Positions 29,193 to 37,965 of a stretch of 64,000 nucleotides of DNA are shown piece by piece (within the stretch, counting starts at the first letter, position 1; every line of letters begins with the position of its first letter). The notes beneath the pieces are model-generated. The model did no database searches. It had not been told where the DNA came from and worked only from the letters and a program-made list of their open reading frames with translations. The stretch lies in the NCBI GenBank assembly GCA_023565505.1, contig JAIMBI010000001.1:62001-126000 (forward strand), read 5' to 3'. The DNA comes from Actinomycetes bacterium (lineage in GTDB: Bacteria; Bacillota; Sulfobacillia; Sulfobacillales; JAIMBI01). The position numbers and the translations under genes are program-made.

Positions 29193-30044
29193 GTGGACTA
29201 CTCCATCGATGAACTGATTATCACCTGCATGGCGCGCGAGTTGACCGGCGAGGTGCTGGTGAGTTCCGTGACCGCGCTGGGGGCGCTCGCCGCGCATTTG
29301 GCCAAGCGGACCCATGCGCCTGACCTGGCGGTGTTGTCGACGCCGGAATCCGGCATGGAGGTCACGCCCATGCCGACGCTGACCCTGGGGCAGTTCCTGA
29401 CCGACGTGCAGCGCGGCGTCCCGCTCACCATGGAAGACATCTTCGACGCCATCTTCCTCGACCGGTTCCGCATCTGGATCAACCCGGCCCAGATCGACCG
29501 ATACGGCAACGTCAACATCACCGCCATCGGCCCTTGGGAGGCACCCCGCGTGGCGCTCGTGGGCTCGCGCGGCATCCCCGAGGACACGAGCCACCTCTCG
29601 GCCATCTTCTACTACCTGACGAATCATTCGCCGCGGACGGTGGTCGAGCGCGTCGACTTCCGGAGCGGCGCGGGCTTCGGTCCGGAACGGGAGCGGTACC
29701 TCGGCTCCTACGGGGCGCCGACCCGGCTGGTGACGAACCTCGGCGTGTTCGACTGGTCGGGACCGGACCACACCATGCGCGCGGTCTCCCTCCACCCAGG
29801 GATCACGCCCAACATGGTCAAGAACTCCACGGGCTTTCCCATCGACATTCCCGAGGACGTCCCGGTGACGGAGCCACCGTCCCGCAATGACGTGGCCATC
29901 ATCCGGGCGGCCGACCCGCTCGAGGTCCGCAAGCTGGAATTTCTCGCCGGGCGGGAAGCGGCGGAGCGGCTGGTGGAGATCTTCGAGCGGGAACGGCAGG
30001 CGATGCGCGCGGCGGTCTGGCCGAACCGCGCCCGGGAGCGATGA
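29193..30044 (+). CDS. ipdB: CoA-transferase family subunit B, IpdB-like
   Basis: This 283-residue partner of the preceding gene has SSVTALGALAAHLAKRTHAPDL, NPAQIDRYGNVNITAIGPW, and VTNLGVFDWSGPDHTMRAVSLHPG. All are typical of IpdB. A glutamate occurs at the classic CoA-transferase site (STPESGMEV), so a transferase role cannot be excluded. AAAAGGAGG precedes the GTG. Its stop overlaps the next ATG (ATGA). The C-terminus is longer than in mycobacteria. Confidence 0.85.
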   Translation: MDYSIDELIITCMARELTGEVLVSSVTALGALAAHLAKRTHAPDLAVLSTPESGMEVTPMPTLTLGQFLTDVQRGVPLTMEDIFDAIFLDRFRIWINPAQIDRYGNVNITAIGPWEAPRVALVGSRGIPEDTSHLSAIFYYLTNHSPRTVVERVDFRSGAGFGPERERYLGSYGAPTRLVTNLGVFDWSGPDHTMRAVSLHPGITPNMVKNSTGFPIDIPEDVPVTEPPSRNDVAIIRAADPLEVRKLEFLAGREAAERLVEIFERERQAMRAAVWPNRARER

Positions 30045-30805
30045 CGGGGGCGGACGACCTCCGGGGATGCCGGGCGGTCGTGACGGGGGCGGGCCGCGGC
30101 ATCGGCTTTGCCGTGGCCGAGCGTCTGGTGCGGCACGGCGCGCGGGTCGCGGTCCTGGCCCAGCACCGCGAGAGCGCAGAGTCCGCGGCGGCCCGCCTGG
30201 ACGCGTGGGGCGAGGTCTGGCCGCTCTGGGGCGACCTGGCGCAGCGGGAGACCTGCCAGGCGGTGATGGACCAAGCCATCGAGCGGCTCGGCGGCATCGA
30301 CGTGTTGGTCAACAACGCCGGCTGGACCGGCACGTCCGCGTTCCTGCAGGAGGAACAGGCCTACTGGGACCGGGTGGTCGGGGTGAACCTGTGGGCGGTC
30401 ATCTGGACCAGCCGCCGGGCATTGGAGGCCATGGTCGCCGGCGGACGAGGCGGCAGCATCGTCAACGTCGTGTCGGACGCGGGTCGGGTGGGAATGCAGG
30501 GCGAAGCCGTCTATGCGGCGGCGAAGGGCGGGGTCATCGCGCTGACCAAGTCCCTGGCACAGGAGATGGCCCGCCACCACATCCGCGTCAACTGCGTCAG
30601 CCCTGGCCCCACCAACACACGCGTCCTGACCGACAACCTGGGTCAGCACCCGGAACTCATCGACCGCATGATCCGCCGCATCCCGTTGCGTCGGGTGGCC
30701 GAGCCCGAGGACGTGGCGGAGGCCGTGGTGTTCTTGGCCGGACCGCGCGCCCGATACATCACGGGGCAGGTGTTGAGCGTGTCGGGCGGGCTGACGATGG
30801 TGTGA
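30041..30805 (+). CDS. SDR oxidoreductase, BadH-like
   Basis: This 254-residue classical SDR has TGAGRGIG, the triad segment YAAAKGG and CVSPGPTNTRVL. DVLVNNAGWTG, SDAGRVGMQGEAVY and the end ITGQVLSVSGGLTMV resemble BadH, the 2-hydroxycyclohexanecarboxyl-CoA dehydrogenase of alicyclic acid degradation. Coupling to ipdB by four overlapping bases places it in the same pathway. It could also be an ordinary 3-hydroxyacyl-CoA dehydrogenase. Confidence 0.82.
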   Translation: MTGADDLRGCRAVVTGAGRGIGFAVAERLVRHGARVAVLAQHRESAESAAARLDAWGEVWPLWGDLAQRETCQAVMDQAIERLGGIDVLVNNAGWTGTSAFLQEEQAYWDRVVGVNLWAVIWTSRRALEAMVAGGRGGSIVNVVSDAGRVGMQGEAVYAAAKGGVIALTKSLAQEMARHHIRVNCVSPGPTNTRVLTDNLGQHPELIDRMIRRIPLRRVAEPEDVAEAVVFLAGPRARYITGQVLSVSGGLTMV

Positions 30806-30837
30806 GGGTCCCGGGCGGGCGGCCCGCCGACGATGGG

Positions 30838-30897
30838 CCGGACGCCCCTCCCGCGTTGCGCCAGGCGCAATAAAATGAAAAGGGGAACGGGCGTCCC
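30838..30897 (+). promoter_or_regulatory. Nested palindromes with a -10-like box upstream of the zinc-finger/acyl-CoA ligase pair
   Basis: A perfect 15-bp palindrome, TTGCGCC-A-GGCGCAA at 30856-30870, directly abuts TAAAAT (30871-30876), the only AT-rich hexamer in the gap. Around it, GGACGCCC (30839-30846) and GGGCGTCC (30890-30897) form a second, wider inverted repeat. The arrangement looks like an operator over a promoter for the downstream genes. No good -35 hexamer is visible. Confidence 0.45.
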
Positions 30898-30946
30898 CGG
30901 GCCCCGCGGGGGGGGGGACGGTCGGCGGGTACGGGAGGCGAGGCCT

Positions 30947-31375
30947 TTGACGGCGAAGCTGACCACGTATCATCTACGGCGGTACGTCAACGAGTTGGTG
31001 GAGGCGACGGCGCACTCGCCCAGCCTGGCGGAGATGCTGCGGGAGCATCTCGAGGTCGACTACGACCGGCAGACAGCGGAGCCGTACCATGTCTGGTACG
31101 CCGTGCACGACCGCCGCGAGCGGTGGCTCACGCTGGACGTGGTCGACGCCCGTGGCTACCCCAACGACCTGTACCGCCGCGGCCATGCGCTGTTGCGGGT
31201 GGCCGTCAACGGGGCCCTGGCCAGTCCGGAGGACGAGGCGTTCCTGCGCACGGTCTTCGGCGAGCGCCCGTTTCGCACGTGTCGGCGGTGCGGTTACCGG
31301 GCCGCCGACTGGCTTGACTACTACGGCCACCTGAAGCTGGCGCACTGGACCTCGGACGCGCCCGATTCAGCGTGA
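30947..31375 (+). CDS. Hypothetical protein with C-terminal C2H2-type zinc-finger motif
   Basis: I do not recognise the family of this 142-residue protein. The first 110 residues are soluble and charged. The C-terminus has C112-x2-C115-x12-H128-x4-H133, the spacing of a classical zinc finger, an unusual pattern in bacteria. The start is probably TTG 30947, eight bases after GGGAGG. The acyl-CoA ligase gene begins 22 bases downstream, so it may regulate or assist that enzyme. Confidence 0.65.
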   Translation: MTAKLTTYHLRRYVNELVEATAHSPSLAEMLREHLEVDYDRQTAEPYHVWYAVHDRRERWLTLDVVDARGYPNDLYRRGHALLRVAVNGALASPEDEAFLRTVFGERPFRTCRRCGYRAADWLDYYGHLKLAHWTSDAPDSA

Positions 31376-31397
31376 CCGAGATGAGGTGACCCGCGTC

Positions 31398-32921
31398 ATG
31401 CTGACGGTGGGAGAAGCGCTCCGGTCCGCTGCGCGCCGCTACCAGGACAAGACGGCCTTGGTGTTCGGCGCCGGGACAATGACGTTTGCGGAGGTCGACC
31501 GACGGGCCAGCCAGTTCGCGCAGGCCCTCCTCCAGGCCGGCGTCCGGCCGGGCGACCGCGTGGCGCTGTTGCTGCCCAACGGCCTGGAGATGGCCGTGGC
31601 CTATTTCGGCACGGCGCGCGCGGGAGTGGTGGCCGTACCGCTCAACACCCGGTGGGCGCCGGGGGAAATCGCCTTCGCCCTGGCGGATGCCGAGCCTCGG
31701 CTGGTCATCGCGGACGGCGAGTGGGCCACGGCCCTCCCGCCCGGGGCCCCGGTGGTGACGGCGGCCGACTGGGTGCGGCGGGTCGACGCGGCGCCGGCCG
31801 ATGACCCCGCGGTGTCGGTGGCGGAGACGGACCCATGCGTGATCATGTACACCTCGGGGACCACCGGGAAGCCTAAGGGCGCCGTGCGGACGCACCGGTC
31901 CAACGTGATGGTGGCGCTCATCTTGGTCACGGAGCTGGGGCTGTCCGCGGACGACGTGGGCATGGCCCTGCTGCCCATGTTCCACGTGAACTCGATGTGG
32001 TTCGTGACCCTCTCGCTCGCCATCGGCGCCACGTGCGTAATCTATCCCCACCGGACGTTCCATCCCGGCCACGTCATCGAAGAACTCAACCGCCGCCAAG
32101 TGACCTACTCCATGTTCGTGCCCAGCATGCTGACGTTCCTGGCGGACGCGGCGGAGCGGGGCGCCCTCGATCCCACTCACCTCCGCGTGGCCATGACCTC
32201 CTCGGCGCCCCTCGACGAAGCCCTGCGGGACCGCTTGCTGCGGCTGTTCCCCCGGGCCGGCCTCTACGACATCTACGGATCCACGGAGTACGGCGGGGTG
32301 ACGGTCATCCGGCATCGTCCGGGCGGGGCGGTGGGCACCGTCGGATGGCCCGTGTTGGGGCAGCGCATCCGCATTCTGGACGAGGAGGGCCGGGACGTGC
32401 CCCCGGGAGCGGTCGGGGAGGTTTACGTGGAAGGGCCGACCCTCATGCGCGAATACTGGCGGCGTCCCGAGGAGACCGCGGCCGCTTTTCGCGACGGCTT
32501 TCTGACCGTGGGGGACATGGGTTACCTGGACCCCGCCGGCCGGCTGGTCCTGGTCGACCGCAAGCAGGACCGGATCATCGTGGCGGGCGAGAACGTCTAC
32601 CCCACTGAGGTCGAGAACGTGCTGCTGAGCCATCCCGACGTGGCGTTGGCCGCGGTCGTGGGCATCCCCGACGTGCGTCGGGGCGAGATGGTGGTGGCGG
32701 TGGTGGTCCCCCGGGAGGGGGCCACCGTGGACGTCGCCGCGCTGGAGGCCCTCTGCCGGGAGCGGCTCGCGGACTACAAGCGGCCCCGCACCATCGCGGT
32801 GTGGCCGGAACTGCCCCTCGGTCCGGCGGGAAAGGTGGTGCGGCGGGTCGTGCGCGAGCGGTGGCTGGCCCGGTCCGGGTCGGCTCCGGGCACGGTGCCG
32901 CCGGGTGCGCGGCCCGACTAG
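31398..32921 (+). CDS. Acyl-CoA ligase (AMP-binding, FadD-like)
   Basis: This 507-residue adenylate-forming enzyme activates a carboxylic acid with ATP and CoA. The phosphate-binding motif [11 protein letters not shown] is at 151-161. [11 protein letters not shown], the [21 protein letters not shown] hinge region and the catalytic lysine in GPAGKVVRR are all present. ATG 31398 lies eight bases after GAGGTG. Its neighbours suggest a cyclic or medium-chain acid substrate. Its stop overlaps the convergent amidohydrolase by four bases. Confidence 0.9.
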   Translation: MLTVGEALRSAARRYQDKTALVFGAGTMTFAEVDRRASQFAQALLQAGVRPGDRVALLLPNGLEMAVAYFGTARAGVVAVPLNTRWAPGEIAFALADAEPRLVIADGEWATALPPGAPVVTAADWVRRVDAAPADDPAVSVAETDPCVIMYTSGTTGKPKGAVRTHRSNVMVALILVTELGLSADDVGMALLPMFHVNSMWFVTLSLAIGATCVIYPHRTFHPGHVIEELNRRQVTYSMFVPSMLTFLADAAERGALDPTHLRVAMTSSAPLDEALRDRLLRLFPRAGLYDIYGSTEYGGVTVIRHRPGGAVGTVGWPVLGQRIRILDEEGRDVPPGAVGEVYVEGPTLMREYWRRPEETAAAFRDGFLTVGDMGYLDPAGRLVLVDRKQDRIIVAGENVYPTEVENVLLSHPDVALAAVVGIPDVRRGEMVVAVVVPREGATVDVAALEALCRERLADYKRPRTIAVWPELPLGPAGKVVRRVVRERWLARSGSAPGTVPPGARPD

Positions 32922-34114
32922 CTGTCGGGGGTCGCCGGCCGGGCGATATCGGCGATGCCACGCAGCGCGACGCCCGCCATGACGGCCGCCCCGACGGGCA
33001 GCGCGCGTTCGTCCAGCAGGAACTTGGCCGAGTGGAGGCCGTCGGTGGCCGGCCGGTCCGGGTTGCCCACGCCGACGATGCAGTTGGTCGCCGGGACGCG
33101 TTGGGCAAAGTAGGCGAAGTCCTCGCCGCCCAACGACGGTTCCCGCACGGTGACGGTGCGGGAGGACCCCAACAGCTCGGTCGCCACCTCGCGTGCCCGT
33201 TCGGTCATGCGTTCGTCGCAGTACAGGGCGGGATACCCGTGCGTCACCTCGAGCTCGACCCGGGCCCCGAAGGCCTGGGCCACGGAGGCGGCCAAGCGGC
33301 GGAGGTCCTGCTCCATCCCCTTGCGGCGGCTTTCCCCGAAGGTGCGGATGGTTCCCGTGAGTTCCACGCGATCAGCCAGCACGTTCTCGCGCCAGCCGCC
33401 GTGGATGGTGCCGAACGTCAGGACCGCCGGTTCGGCGGGGTTGGTCATGCGGCTGACCAGGGTCTGCGCGGCCACCACGATCTGGGCCGCCGCCACGACG
33501 GCATCGACGCCGGTGTCCGGATGGGCGCCGTGCCCGCCGCGCCCCAGGACGCGGAGGACGAAATCGTCGATGTTGGCCATGCTGTAGCCGGGTTTGAAGC
33601 CGACGGAGCCCGCCGGCAGGAAGGGATCCGCGTGGACCATCATGGCGGCCCCCACCGCCGGGTCCCTCATCACGCCGGCCTGAATCATGGGCAGCGCGCC
33701 GCCGGGGCCTTCTTCCCCGGGTTGGAAGATCACGACCACCGGCTGCGGCAGTTCGGCCTCGTGAGCCTTGAGCAGGGCCGCGGCGCCCAGGGCGATGGCC
33801 GTATGCCCGTCGTGGCCACAGGCGTGCATGCGGCCGGGGATCTCGCTCTTGAACGGGAGGTCGTTGTCTTCCTCGATCGGCAGGGCGTCCATGTCGGCCC
33901 GAAGCAGGAGCGCCAGACCCGGCCGACCGCGACCCAGGTAGCCTGCCACGCCTGTTTCGGCGAAGCGGCGATGCGGGATGCCGAGCTCGTCCAGAACCCC
34001 CTCGACCAGTCGGGCCGTCTCCTCTGTCTCCAATCCGAGTTCCGGACGCCGGTGAATGGCCCGGCGCCACGCGACCAGCCGATCGGCCAAGGCCTCGGCT
34101 TCACGCAACAGCAT
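32918..34114 (-). CDS. M20D-family amidohydrolase (N-acyl-amino acid/hippurate hydrolase type)
   Basis: This 398-residue zinc-dependent amidohydrolase has [39 protein letters not shown] and [15 protein letters not shown], the family metal and catalytic sites. The [16 protein letters not shown] dimerisation domain follows. It would cleave an N-acylated amino acid, hippurate-like amide or related compound. The second ATG (34114) is better spaced from the GGAGGAG site than that at 34123. A paralogue is at 37966. Confidence 0.9.
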   Translation of the reverse strand: MLLREAEALADRLVAWRRAIHRRPELGLETEETARLVEGVLDELGIPHRRFAETGVAGYLGRGRPGLALLLRADMDALPIEEDNDLPFKSEIPGRMHACGHDGHTAIALGAAALLKAHEAELPQPVVVIFQPGEEGPGGALPMIQAGVMRDPAVGAAMMVHADPFLPAGSVGFKPGYSMANIDDFVLRVLGRGGHGAHPDTGVDAVVAAAQIVVAAQTLVSRMTNPAEPAVLTFGTIHGGWRENVLADRVELTGTIRTFGESRRKGMEQDLRRLAASVAQAFGARVELEVTHGYPALYCDERMTERAREVATELLGSSRTVTVREPSLGGEDFAYFAQRVPATNCIVGVGNPDRPATDGLHSAKFLLDERALPVGAAVMAGVALRGIADIARPATPDS

Positions 34115-34174
34115 GCACCACATCTCCTCCGGTCGAAGTCCAAGGGCCGGGGCCGCGCCCCGGCCGCGGCGGCC

Positions 34175-34984
34175 TCACGCCGAGGCGCCGGTCACCGTGG
34201 CGACGAAGTCCGTGATGAGCCGGGCGAGGGCGGCGGGCGCCTCGACCGGGACGAAATGGCCCGCGGCCTCGACCACGGTGAGACGGGCATCCGCGAGCCG
34301 CGGCAGCAGCGTGGCGGCCAGGAAGTCGCGGGAGAACAGGCCGTCGTGGGCTCCCGCGACGACCAGGGTCGGCACCCGGCATCCGGCCAGCCGATCGGCG
34401 AACGACGCCCGCCGCCAGGTGTCGAGACTCTGCTCGCCGGCCGCCGGCGACGCCGTGGCGGACAAGGTCATCAGTCGGTCGACGACGGCGGTTCCCGGCG
34501 CCACCGACCCCTCGTACAGTTGCCGCAAGACGGCCTTGTCGTGGACGGATCGGCGGAAGGTCTCCACCGCTTCCGGCGGCAGCTCGACCCCGCTGGCCGG
34601 CACGGGCGCGACCAACACCGCAGCGGTAAGCATCTCGGGCCGCTCGGCCATGACGTATTGGACGATGGTGCCGCCCATGGAATGGCCGATCAGCACGGGC
34701 CGATCGAGGCGGGCCGCCTCGATCACCGCGAGGACGTCCCCGGCCAGGGCGGGGAGGTCGTAGCCGGTCGAGGGGCGATCGGAGGCGCCGTTACCGCGGA
34801 GGTCCACCGCCACGGCCCGGTGGCGTGCTCCCAGTGCCGCGATCACATCGTCCCAGATCCCCCCGTGCATGCGGTAGCCGTGGACGAGGACCAGGGCCGG
34901 ATCCGGGCCGGGGTGGTCCCGAAAGGCGATCCGGATACCCTGGTGGTAAGCGAAACGGAAATCGGGCGTCGTCGTATCGACCAT
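34175..34984 (-). CDS. Alpha/beta hydrolase
   Basis: This 269-residue protein has the alpha/beta hydrolase fold with [15 protein letters not shown] for the oxyanion hole, and nucleophile GHSMGG. An aspartate in [12 protein letters not shown] and a histidine in [10 protein letters not shown] complete the triad. The substrate is unknown; esters and lactones are typical. It follows the amidohydrolase on the same strand 60 bases away and may share its transcript. The ribosome binding site is weak. Confidence 0.87.
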   Translation of the reverse strand: MVDTTTPDFRFAYHQGIRIAFRDHPGPDPALVLVHGYRMHGGIWDDVIAALGARHRAVAVDLRGNGASDRPSTGYDLPALAGDVLAVIEAARLDRPVLIGHSMGGTIVQYVMAERPEMLTAAVLVAPVPASGVELPPEAVETFRRSVHDKAVLRQLYEGSVAPGTAVVDRLMTLSATASPAAGEQSLDTWRRASFADRLAGCRVPTLVVAGAHDGLFSRDFLAATLLPRLADARLTVVEAAGHFVPVEAPAALARLITDFVATVTGASA

Positions 34985-35171
34985 CCTGGTCCGCGCCCAG
35001 AGGCGCTTTCCTCCCTTCCCGGATACGACACAGCGGTGGCACGACGGTCTCTTCCCATCTTAGCCCCTTCGACCATCTTCGGAAGGATCCCAGCCAGGTT
35101 TTTGACGGGTCCGCCGCCCCGCCAGGGACCCTCCTCCCGGAGCACGGCGCCCCCGCCCCGTCATCCGCGGC

Positions 35172-35201
35172 TTGACAGGGGGTTTGTTTCCTGCGTAGAC
35201 T
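35172..35201 (+). promoter_or_regulatory. Sigma-A promoter of rplM-rpsI
   Basis: TTGACA (35172-35177) and TAGACT (35196-35201) are separated by 18 bases, which makes this one of the best promoters in the window. It lies 60 bases before the rplM start. It gives the two ribosomal genes independent transcription now that they are far from the alpha operon. Confidence 0.85.
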
Positions 35202-35215
35202 ACCTATGTTCGTCA

Positions 35216-35238
35216 GGACGGCGTCTGCCGCCTTGTCC
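35216..35238 (+). promoter_or_regulatory. Leader hairpin before rplM
   Basis: GGAC-GGCG and CGCC-TT-GTCC fold into an 8-bp stem with a two-base bulge and a five-base loop, about eight bases after the expected transcription start. Its position fits an L13-type autoregulatory leader, but I could not compare it with a covariance model. Confidence 0.45.
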
Positions 35239-35260
35239 GGAAGCAGGGGGGAGCGTTGCG

Positions 35261-35695
35261 GTGTCGACGTTCATGGCGCGGCCGCAGGACGTGGTACGGA
35301 AGTGGTATGTCATCGACGCGGCCGGAAAGCCCCTGGGGCGCGTGGCGGCGGTGGCGGCCACGTTGCTGCGGGGGAAGCACAAGCCGATTTATACGCCCCA
35401 TATCGACACCGGCGACCACGTCATCATCGTGAACGCCGAGCGGGTGGTGTTGACCGGCCGCAAACGGCAGCAGAAGATCTACTATCACCATTCGGGGTAT
35501 CCCGGGGGCCTCAAACGGGAGCCCTATTCGAGCTTGATGCAGCGGCGTCCCGAGTTCGTCGTGGAGAAGGCCATCCGGGGCATGCTGCCCAAGAACCGCC
35601 TCGGTCGGGCCATGTTCCGCAAGCTTCGCGTCTATCGGGGGCCCGAGCATCCGCATGCGGGCCAACAGCCCGAGGTCTGGGAGGTCAAGCTCTGA
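35261..35695 (+). CDS. rplM: 50S ribosomal protein L13
   Basis: L13 (144 aa) is an early 50S assembly protein. [37 protein letters not shown] and [17 protein letters not shown] identify it. The GTG at 35261 follows CAGGGGGGAG by eight bases; the in-frame ATG at 35273 would remove four residues. rpsI starts one base after its stop. Confidence 0.96.
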   Translation: MSTFMARPQDVVRKWYVIDAAGKPLGRVAAVAATLLRGKHKPIYTPHIDTGDHVIIVNAERVVLTGRKRQQKIYYHHSGYPGGLKREPYSSLMQRRPEFVVEKAIRGMLPKNRLGRAMFRKLRVYRGPEHPHAGQQPEVWEVKL

Positions 35696-35696
35696 G

Positions 35697-36092
35697 ATGG
35701 CGACCGTGATGCAGTTCTGGGGAACGGGCCGACGCAAGAACGCCGTGGCGCGTGTGCGGCTCCTGCCGGGCAGCGGCGTCATCCGGGTCAACGACCGGCC
35801 TTTCGAGGACTACTTCCCGCTGGAATCGCTGCGTGTGCACGTGTTGGAGCCCTTGCGGGCGATTCGCGCGGAAGGGAAGTTCGATGTCCTCGCCCGGGTC
35901 AACGGCGGGGGGATTTCGGGCCAGGCCGGGGCGCTGCGGCATGGCATCGCCCGGGCTCTCATCCGGGCGGATCACAACTTTCGGCCCACCCTGAAGCAGG
36001 GGGGATTCTTGACCCGGGACCCTCGGGTCAAGGAGCGTCGCAAGTACGGGTTGAAGAAGGCCCGCAAGCGGCCGCAGTTCTCCAAGCGCTGA
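35697..36092 (+). CDS. rpsI: 30S ribosomal protein S9
   Basis: S9 (131 aa) ends in the conserved QFSKR tail that touches the P-site t[24 protein letters not shown] and [22 protein letters not shown] are diagnostic. GGGAGG lies 12 bases before the ATG. An intrinsic terminator follows. Confidence 0.97.
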   Translation: MATVMQFWGTGRRKNAVARVRLLPGSGVIRVNDRPFEDYFPLESLRVHVLEPLRAIRAEGKFDVLARVNGGGISGQAGALRHGIARALIRADHNFRPTLKQGGFLTRDPRVKERRKYGLKKARKRPQFSKR

Positions 36093-36116
36093 CGATTCGA
36101 TTTGGGTCCCGACTTA

Positions 36117-36140
36117 CGCCGCCCCGGGGGGCGGCGTTTT
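36117..36140 (+). terminator. Rho-independent terminator after rpsI
   Basis: CGCCGCCCC pairs with GGGGCGGCG in a perfect GC stem, and TTTT follows. It lies 25 bases after the rpsI stop and immediately before cwlD. It should end the rplM-rpsI transcript, although the T-run is short. Confidence 0.8.
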
Positions 36141-36154
36141 CGCGTGCATGGGGC

Positions 36155-36925
36155 GTGACTGCCGTCCATACCTTCGACCCAGGGGTGACGCCCACGGGAC
36201 GCATGGGGCACCGATGGTGGCCCGCGCTGGTGCTGGCCGTCGCGTTCGCTGCGGCGGCCCGGGCGGGAGGGCCCGCCGCCATGACCGCGACCACACCGGC
36301 CACGCCCTTGGCGGGTCACCTGATGCAAGGGCGGGTGGTCGTCATCGATCCCGGTCACGGCGGATTCGACCCCGGGGCCATCGGCAGGCAGTCCGAAGAA
36401 GCCCGGATCAACCTGCAGATTGCGCTGGCGCTCCGGGACTGGTTCGAGCGGGCCGGCGCGCGGGTGTTGATGACGTGGTCGTCGCCGGCGGACATCCCCC
36501 CGAACCGGAAATACCGTGTCGAGGACCGAGTCCGATGGATCAACGCGACCGACGGCGAGGTGCTCATCGACATCCACTGCAATGCCAGTGCGGGGGCCTG
36601 GGGGCCCCAGGTGTTCTACTGGGACGGGACCCCAAGTCGGTTGCTGGCGGACTACGTCGCCGAGGAACTCCATTACTTCACCCACACTCACCGGGCGGTG
36701 GCCCGGATCGACCAGTACGTCCTCCGCCATGCCCGGATGCCGGCCATCAACGTCGAAGTCGGATTCATCACCAACCCGCGCGAGGAACGGCAGCTCCTGG
36801 ACCCGATGTACCAGCGGGAACTGGCCTGGTACATCTTCGTGGGCACCGAGCGGTGGTTTCTGAGGAGCCACTGGCCCCCGAGCCTCATCAAGGCCGCGCC
36901 GCCGACGGAACTGCTCGTCCGGTGA
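36155..36925 (+). CDS. cwlD: N-acetylmuramoyl-L-alanine amidase, CwlD-like
   Basis: This 256-residue Amidase_3 protein has VVVIDPGHGGFDPGA, an acidic ligand in SEEARINLQ, IDIHCNASA and the end NVEVGFITNPREERQLL. Near residue 17 a signal or membrane segment begins (MGHRWWPALVLAVAFAAAA). CwlD-type enzymes process peptidoglycan, often for spore cortex, and follow rpsI in many spore formers. The start is uncertain between GTG 36155 and ATG 36203, which would begin right at the signal peptide. Confidence 0.88.
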   Translation: MTAVHTFDPGVTPTGRMGHRWWPALVLAVAFAAAARAGGPAAMTATTPATPLAGHLMQGRVVVIDPGHGGFDPGAIGRQSEEARINLQIALALRDWFERAGARVLMTWSSPADIPPNRKYRVEDRVRWINATDGEVLIDIHCNASAGAWGPQVFYWDGTPSRLLADYVAEELHYFTHTHRAVARIDQYVLRHARMPAINVEVGFITNPREERQLLDPMYQRELAWYIFVGTERWFLRSHWPPSLIKAAPPTELLVR

Positions 36926-36941
36926 GGCCTTTGGCGCCGCA

Positions 36942-36947
36942 TATAAT
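36942..36947 (+). promoter_or_regulatory. Consensus -10 box upstream of arginase
   Basis: TATAAT is a perfect -10, 25 bases before the arginase ATG in otherwise GC-rich DNA. No -35 hexamer is visible. TTTGGCGCC and GGGGCGCAAA flank it as an imperfect inverted repeat, so regulated initiation is possible. Confidence 0.55.
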
Positions 36948-36971
36948 AAGGGGCGCAAAGGGGGGGCCGTG

Positions 36972-37871
36972 ATGCAGCCGCGACAGGTACGGATCATCGG
37001 GGTACCGCTGGACCTCGGCGCGGACCGGCGCGGCGTCGACATGGGACCCAGCGCCATTCGGTACGCGGGTCTTCAGGAGCGGCTGCAACGGATCGGCCAC
37101 ACGGTCGTGGACGTGGGGAACGTGCCGGTGCCGGTGCCCGAGAGCCGTCGCCCGCAGTGGCCGCGGTTGAAGTACCTCAACGAGATCGTGAAGGTGAACC
37201 GCATCCTGGCCCGTACGGTCGAACGCGCGCTGGACGAAGGGGCGCTGCCCCTGGTGCTGGGCGGCGACCATGCGCTGGCCATAGGGTCCCTGGCCGGACT
37301 GCTGCGCCGCCATGCGCGCGTCGGCGTGCTCTGGTTCGACGCCCACGGGGACTTCAACACCGATGCCACGACCCCGTCGGGCAACATCCACGGGATGCCC
37401 GTGGCCACGGCGGTCGGGCTGGGACATCCCGCGCTGAAGGCCCCGTTTCGGGATCGGTTCGTCGAGCCGCGCAAGGTCGTCTATGTCGGTGTCCGTACCT
37501 TGGACCCGGGGGAGGCCGAGCTGATGCGGCAAGCCCAGGTCACGGTGTTCACCATGCACGAGGTGGACAAGTACGGGATGCGCGACGTCATCGCCCGGGC
37601 GCTGGACATCGTCGGCGAGGGCACGGACGCGGTGCACGTGAGCTTCGACATCGACTGCGTGGACCCGCTCTATGCACCGGGTTCGGGCACGCCGTACCCC
37701 GGCGGTCTGACGGAGCGCGAGGCCCACCTCGCCTTGGAATTGATCAGCGAGGCCGGCGTCATGACCTCCATGGACATGGTGGAAGTCAATCCGATCCTCG
37801 ACGAACGCAACCGCACCGGCGTCCTGGCGGCCGAACTCATCGCGTCGGCGCTGGGCAAGCGCATCTTCTGA
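36972..37871 (+). CDS. rocF: Arginase
   Basis: Arginase (299 aa) hydrolyses arginine to ornithine and urea. The binuclear manganese site is visible as GGDHALA, WFDAHGDFNT and SFDIDCVDP, with SMDMVEVNP near the end. RRGVDMGPSAIRYAGLQERL closely matches Bacillus RocF. ATG 36972 follows GGGGGG. Together with the proline dehydrogenase it hints at use of arginine and proline. Confidence 0.94.
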   Translation: MQPRQVRIIGVPLDLGADRRGVDMGPSAIRYAGLQERLQRIGHTVVDVGNVPVPVPESRRPQWPRLKYLNEIVKVNRILARTVERALDEGALPLVLGGDHALAIGSLAGLLRRHARVGVLWFDAHGDFNTDATTPSGNIHGMPVATAVGLGHPALKAPFRDRFVEPRKVVYVGVRTLDPGEAELMRQAQVTVFTMHEVDKYGMRDVIARALDIVGEGTDAVHVSFDIDCVDPLYAPGSGTPYPGGLTEREAHLALELISEAGVMTSMDMVEVNPILDERNRTGVLAAELIASALGKRIF

Positions 37872-37965
37872 GGTGATCGTCCCGCCCGAGCGGTCCTCGC
37901 CGCCGGCAGGAGCCGCCGGCCTGGCCGCCGAAGCCCTCGCCGATCATGAGGGAGGGGCGTGCGTG

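Noticed and set aside
32801-35695. A 964-codon frame on the + strand leading into rplM
   Set aside because: Its first 800 codons are antisense to the amidohydrolase and alpha/beta hydrolase genes. Only the L13 part is real.
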